The notes beneath the pieces were generated by a model. That model had not been told where the DNA came from. It saw only the letters and a list, made by a program, of their open reading frames with translations, and did no database searches. Positions 58,401 through 64,000 of a stretch of DNA of 64,000 bases are shown here, piece after piece. The translations under genes and the position numbers were made by a program. Numbering within the stretch: the first letter of the stretch is position 1; each line of letters opens with the position of its first letter. The DNA is from Incurvaria masculella. Its lineage: Eukaryota > Arthropoda > Insecta > Lepidoptera > Incurvariidae. Location: assembly GCA_946894095.1 (NCBI GenBank), contig OX335655.1:14012001-14076000 (forward strand), in the 5' to 3' direction.

Positions 58401-58710
58401 GGCTCGCAGCCGTCGCTGCATCAGATCGCAGATTGCGCGCGCATCTGTCTACCCACGTGCGCGCCACCCCCGCGCCTCCGCCGCCATCGCGAGCGCACCT
58501 TTCCCTCGCCACAAACAATATTACTTTTTTTTCTCTCGCAACATAATTCATCACTCACAGCAGATGTGCTTTTCCATTTGTTCGACTCGGCCCGTAATAA
58601 TAGGTTAAACGTCAGCTTTAAAGACGGAGTTTAATTAAATTTCATTCTCTCTCGTTTATTTACGAGACTCATTTCGGTCGCCGAGCGCTGCATGCAGACG
58701 ATTATCGTTA
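55404..58710. other. No gene seen
   Basis: A 143-codon frame at 57203-57634 has no motif I recognise and an overlapping frame in another register. 58390-58510 is CpG-rich. No exon is supported. Confidence 0.4.
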
Positions 58711-59041
58711 TTTTGGTTCTTGCAACAATGTTGTTCTCAATAACGTGGTCTTCTTACAGTTTTTCTGATCCGAGATAGTTTGATAGAGACAGGAGCTCAA
58801 TACAATCCTCAAGTTAATGTCCAGTAAATCTAGAAATATTCTAGGTAATAATTAAGCGACCCTGAAAGCTTTTGGCTCTTGCAACAATGTTGTTCTCAAT
58901 AAGGTGGTCTTCATGGAGTTTTTCTGATCCGAGATAGTTTGATAAAAAAAGAGCTCAATACAATCCTCAAGTTAATGTCCAGTTAATTCTATCATTCATA
59001 TTCTAGGTAATTATTTAAGCGACCCAAATGCACCTGAAAGC
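58711..59041 (+). repeat. Tandem duplication of about 160 bases
   Basis: Unit 1 (58711-58869) and unit 2 (58870-59041) share TTGCAACAATGTTGTTCTCA, TCTGATCCGAGATAGTTTGA and CTCAATACAATCCTCAAGTT in order, and both end CCTGAAAGCTT. Small indels separate them. No coding sense. Confidence 0.75.
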
Positions 59042-62000
59042 TTACAGCTAAACGAAGCTGTTAATGATCGCTTTTATGTTATTTTACGGATTAGTTTTTT
59101 GTTAAAATATCTCGGCTTAATGGAACACACATGGCTTCTGTTTGTAAAAACTAAACACACGTGTGAGTTATATTCCCCTATGTTTGGTACTCAGTTTTTT
59201 GTGGTCGCCAAAGGCGAGCCAAATGTTAGGAACATGTGGCCCCGCTTCCATCAGCATGTGCGAAAAATGGCCGCCTATATCGGTGGGACTTCTCGGTCCC
59301 ATGTCGACGCCACCGCCCCGCGCGCCGCGGCTAAGAACTATGAAAACATGACATATTTAAAATATTTACGCTACTAAGCTACGCTCGTATCGGACTTTAT
59401 TTTCTTAGGTCCTCTCATAACATTCCGTTCCGACAGTATTCCCAAGTCTCAACACAAAAAATACTGGGCCAACATTATGATAATTCTCACACACCGTAGC
59501 ATGACAAATCCGGGATAAGCATGGTGAAAGTTGGAAATCCCTCAATTTACCTGCTCGTGGCATCGTTCCAAAAAAGTTCCCCATGTTTAAATTCCCTCAT
59601 GGGTCGCCTAAAGAGTGGAGTATTTACATACGTATTATGTAGCCTGACTCGATGCAACGTGTGTTCGGTTTTGGACGGAACATAAATTGGAAAGGGTGGG
59701 CGGCTGCGGTCTCGACGCATGTCATAATTTGGAGTCATTGAGCGGCCATCTGGCCGATATCAACAGCGGAAGAACTCAACGTAGGAGTACATAGTTGCAT
59801 ATATCCCATGTGCATCTACCTACATACGTAGATGTATTCTCAAGTGGCGGTTATGGAGCCTTAGTGCAGAAAAAATCATGCCCACTCCCCGCAAATTGCA
59901 TTGTTCATTGGATACGAACATAAGCACCTTGACTTTATGGTCCCCTACGAACGTGAGGTCGTGGGTACACAACATTGTCTTGTGGGTAAAAATCATTGTC
60001 TTGTGCCCTGCGAAATGTACACGCGTTTATCGTAAGAAATGGGTACTTGTGGTTTTGGATTCTCTCAGCTTGTTTCAATGATTCTAAGGAATTGTCTTCG
60101 CGATTTAAAAAGGATTGTTGTTAAATGGTAGCGCACGACATCTCCCCAAACACCGGGTCAAAAACAGGTTTATCTCCAAAGCTCGGCGTGCGAGCAGAAA
60201 GGTAAGCAGCCGGGCAGGTAAGCGGTTCGGTTCAGTCATCATCCGGTACAGTCACGCCGGTACAAAGGCAGCCATTAGCTTTACCCAATACGACTCTCGG
60301 TCCTAAGGGCCACGTTCTCGAAGTGATTAAATCTCTCTATTATTATTAACTAGCTCCATTGAAACACCCACAGGAAGTTTCGACCGAATCTATGCCGTCC
60401 TCCCACAGACTCTGCGCTCCGTGGGCTGCCGCTAGGGTCACATGGGTACCTACTTATACATGGATATTCTAAACGGCCCATTATAATGCTGCTAGTCGAA
60501 ATTTACATTCAGAGACCCAATGTCGGACGAAGGTCTTCCATTGTTTCGGCTGTTCCGGTGGTCCTGATCGAAAAGTCACGCCAGACGTTATTTTAATATT
60601 AATTTAATAAAAAGAAAAAAAAAAGGTTTTTTTATCTGAAACATTTTAATAGGTACCGAATGGAGAAATAATTTAAAAAATTCCAGTGATTATGAAATGT
60701 AGCCTAGTGTTCAACAAAAAATGAATGCACATAGATAATAATGTAATCGGATTCATTTTTTGTTTCATGCTGTGTAACCAACAAAAGACGAATGTCTAAT
60801 TCGAATGACGAATTTCGACGAATTCACACCAAATGATATCACACAAACATGCAAAGACTGAAATTAAAATTTACCGTTAATTTTCATATTAGTGTTCAAT
60901 AAAACCATGGTAACATCGATTCAGTTCAACTCCGTATTCCACATCGACTCGCGTGGAACTAATCCCGATACACGATCTTCCGGTTCGCACCACACTCACT
61001 ATGCATGCATCTTCAGTGCCGTTCACAATACAATCCTTGCAGTTTTATTTAACAACACCAATCCATAAAACGACTGTTCAAGGCAGCCAAAACTACGAAA
61101 AGCTTGATAAACTCGCTCTGCAAATAGGCGCGAATGCAAACGGCCGGACACGCTCGGCACACGACCGACTCTGGTAACAAAAACCGCCGACTGATCCGTT
61201 TGTTCGGCGTTCGGCCAACCAGCGAAGGCGTTGTTCGTCGCCCCGCCGATGTTGCCAGTCTCCCCCTTCCCGCAGATGCATTCGTATCTATCAACCGGTC
61301 GCGCGACTCTACCTAAGCACGAAAAGATCGACCAGATAAATCTGCGCTTTCGTTGACGTTCGAGTTGATAGATTACACTTCCCAGTTGCTTTTATGAAGC
61401 CTGAGTATGAAACATATATCTGGGTTTTGAGTAGGCTGCGATTTGACGGTCCGACACGCTCGTGTGGGCACATGGTATAATGAAACGTTAGGGTCTTTAT
61501 AATCTCGCGTTCGATAATGTAATAATTCAAAGCAATAACGTTTATTTATGATCAGATTCGATGAGCTACATTACATATGCTTTGAATCGATATGCAGTGA
61601 TAAACGTCACTCCCTAATTCGTGATGCCGTCACTTCAGAAACGAGAATGGTTATTTAAACTTTGCTGGTGACAATTCCATACTCTACATGCAACGCTCGT
61701 GCGCCTCCTGCTAATAGCTTCTAGGTTAATTCTTAGGTTCTAACAAGGTGCTAACCATTAAAAATAGAATGTTCTGGTATTTTCAACAAATTTGATGCCC
61801 CTAAAAAGTATATCCTTCTCGCTTTACAGCTGTCAAGCCGAAGCCAAACCAACAATCATCCTCAGTGGGTGGGGCGGCAATTTCTGCAAATGGAGACGAA
61901 TGTTTTTGAGCTAAACGTTAGATAGGCGTTAGATAATAGGGTGTTAATTTTGCTCCGGATCATAAATAAATGACGGATGAAGTGTGGGCGGCGGCGGCGG

Positions 62001-62240
62001 CGATGGTCGCTCGAGGCAGTTATGGTGAAACTCTTTCGTCCGGGTCCGGGGAAACCTTACGTATTCAAATATTATGTAGAGTAGAGGTTTCAAATTTAAT
62101 TTATTTTATATTATTCTTGACATTTCTGGCTAATATCATATCTAAAGTCATGTTATTTAGCCATCGTGCATTCTTAAAGGTCACGCCAGAACCGTCTTTA
62201 TTTTAGCACGGCCAAGATGAACTGGACGGAGAACATATGT
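59042..62240. other. No gene seen
   Basis: Ordinary sequence with a CpG-rich patch at 61130-61310 showing open frames on both strands, probably from composition. No exon or repeat family is supported. Confidence 0.4.
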
Positions 62241-62292
62241 GCAATGTTGAACAATGAAGCAATGGTTAGGTTGCTTCATTGTTCAACATTGC
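62241..62292. repeat. Hairpin with 22-bp perfect stem and 8-base loop
   Basis: GCAATGTTGAACAATGAAGC then AA (62241-62262) is followed by the loop TGGTTAGG and the exact complement (62271-62292). Pairing stops at the flanking bases. Function unknown. Confidence 0.8.
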
Positions 62293-63584
62293 AGTTTACT
62301 AAGAACCTAACCTAATTATGTCTGCGTCTGTGCACAAAATAATATACCTATACGGAGTATTATGAAAAACATGTTTCCTTTGGCAGGATTGATCATCGCT
62401 ACCATGAGATTGCTGTTACAACTAAATGAGATACGTAGTTAAATACATATATGTATATATATATACAATACAAAGGAAAAAATAAGTATATTTTTTATAT
62501 CCCGTAACATTATTAAAATACCGAATAAGCTTATTGGTACCATAACGGATGTTGCTTCTCTTTTCCACTAAAGCACGTGAAAAGCACAATTGAATGTTTC
62601 CGTAATTCTTGTGCCCGGTTCTAAATATAGCGAAACGCGTGGGTGGCTGGCAGCATTGGTACCGACTGGATCTGTGGCTGGGAGTGAAGCAGGTAAGACA
62701 GGATTGGACGCAACTCGGCTAGTGTCACTTGTAATGCGAAGCCAAACCTGATGCCGCATCTACACTGTTGACCTGACTGGTCGAACTTACAACAAAGGTG
62801 CTAAAGTCAAGAGATCTAAATCAACAGGTGAGTGGTCGCCAAGCAATTCGAATGCATGTCATGAACGTAATGTGCGTTCACACCAACGTCACACTGTGAC
62901 AGCCAATCTGTTGTGCTTTCGTGTAGGCGCCGCTGGTGTATAAAGGCTCATCTATAGATTAAAATATTTGGCTAAAGTCTCCGAAGTTGTGTTGCAGAGT
63001 TGAGGTATGAAAGTGTATCACTTTTTTTGCAAGTAAACAACTTCCACAATATCCATGGTTGACCGGCATGTTTGACATTTGCTGTCAAGCATCGAGGTCT
63101 GCCAGGGAAGTATGTATTTTATTTTGATAAAATGACGCATTGGAAAGAAGACAAGACAATCTCATCGCGCAATAACAGTTAACTCTAGGAAACAAATAAA
63201 ATAATATTACCAAGTTGGCCCCACGCGGCATACACTGGACGAGCTAGGGCCACGATGAGTACCGACCGGCAACCGGCAAGGAGTGGCGAGGTACGCGACA
63301 TGAGCCTAGGTCCTAGTGCGTTCAACTATCGACGCCACACAATGCGTGGGAGTTGACGCATGACTGTCCTATCTATATAATATGTAGTATTTATACTTCG
63401 TAATAGTGGTAATATATTGTAACCTATTGGGATAGGTCGAAATTATTCAGAGTGAGCTCTTTAACGGCTGTCATTTCTCTTCATTTGTTATTTACCCGTT
63501 TGCTTGTCTGACTGCTCAATTGTCTGTTCGGTACACATTTAGCAATCGATTTTAAATATAGGTCAGGACTGGATGACAAAAAAA
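62293..63584. other. No gene seen
   Basis: Unique-looking sequence with a short TATATA run near 62450-62466. Nothing else supported. Confidence 0.45.
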
Positions 63585-63880
63585 ACCGGCCAAGTGCGAG
63601 TCGGACTCGCACACGAAGGGTTCCGTACGATCGTACAGGATTTACAAAAAAAAACAGGTTTTTTGTATGGGGCCCCCCTTTAATTTTTATTATTTTATAA
63701 TGTTAATTAATGTGGTAATTTGTTGTTTTAGCGGCAAAATAAATACATAATCTGTGAAAATTTCAGCTTCCTACCACTTACGGTTCATGAGATACAGCCC
63801 TGTGACAGACGGACGGACGGACGGACGGACGAACAGCGGAGTCTTAGCAATAGGGTTACGTTTTTACCCTACCCTAAAAA
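63585..63880 (+). repeat. CCGGCC...ACGG repeat
   Basis: Starts ACCGGCCAAGTGCGAGTCGG, with (GACG)n at about 63807-63832, and ends TTTACCCTACCCTAAAAAG. The usual GGGTACGGAACCC near the end is reduced. Confidence 0.75.
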
Positions 63881-63919
63881 GCAGTAGTGTGGGGTGCTGT
63901 AGTAGGTAAATAGGTACAT

Positions 63920-63942
63920 AATAATAATAATAATAATAATAT
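63920..63942 (+). repeat. (AAT)n microsatellite
   Basis: Seven or so ATA/AAT units just after the last CCGGCC-type repeat. TTCTTTATTGCAATCCATAC follows, which resembles the start of another retroelement tail cut by the window end. Confidence 0.7.
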
Positions 63943-64000
63943 TCTTTATTGCAATCCATACAAAGTACAAAGCAAAGGCGGATTTATTGCCTTAGGCAAT

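Overview
This looks like nuclear DNA from an insect, most likely a moth or butterfly. It is A+T-rich, non-coding and crowded with interspersed repeats. It has short (TTAGG)n-type tracts, the insect telomere motif. It has seven copies of a repeat that starts near CCGGCCAAGTGCGAGTCGGA and carries an (ACGG)n core, a pattern I know from lepidopteran genomes. It also has many fold-back MITEs, and LINE tails of kinds common in Lepidoptera. Nothing suggests a bacterial, viral or organellar origin.

Only one host protein-coding segment is convincing: a G+C-rich first coding exon on the minus strand (46171 down to 45604). It has an in-frame stop just upstream of its ATG, a consensus GTGAGT donor at its end, and an initiator plus DPE-type core promoter 42 bases before the ATG. 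I do not recognise the protein. Its remaining exons would lie at lower coordinates, so much of 1-45600 may be intron, but I could not find a second exon.

Mobile elements make up most of what can be named. A CR1/Jockey-superfamily LINE (about 40850-44683, plus strand) has a 5'-truncated ORF1 and an uninterrupted 956-residue endonuclease/reverse transcriptase ORF2. LINE 3'-end fragments lie at 8489-8623, 20612-20704, 23797-24168 and 49810-50046. A SINE group is scattered through the window at 1-358, 4087-4386, 9030-9430, 15368-15765 (two copies tail to tail), 18031-18435, 23620-23712, 30152-30472, 31145-31352, 40341-40520 and 48212-48597. Its copies share one body but carry either a tRNA-like head or a head resembling the 3' half of 5S rRNA.

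DNA-transposon material includes a 2.3-kb element at 47133-49435. It has 11-bp terminal inverted repeats, a TAAA duplication, eight copies of a GTGACGGGGGTGAC motif and remnants of a coding region; this is the best candidate for something undescribed. There is also a MITE family with 17-bp TIRs ending in TTAA (three copies, one broken by another repeat), several long fold-back MITEs, and a nested palindromic cluster at 24490-25235 that creates five TGACGTCA sites. A perfect 22-bp-stem hairpin lies at 62241-62292.

Limits: the repeats were aligned by eye, so boundaries are approximate unless a motif fixes them. Family names come from recognition of motifs, not from a search. Most short open frames in the window look like chance or lie inside repeats, and were left out.
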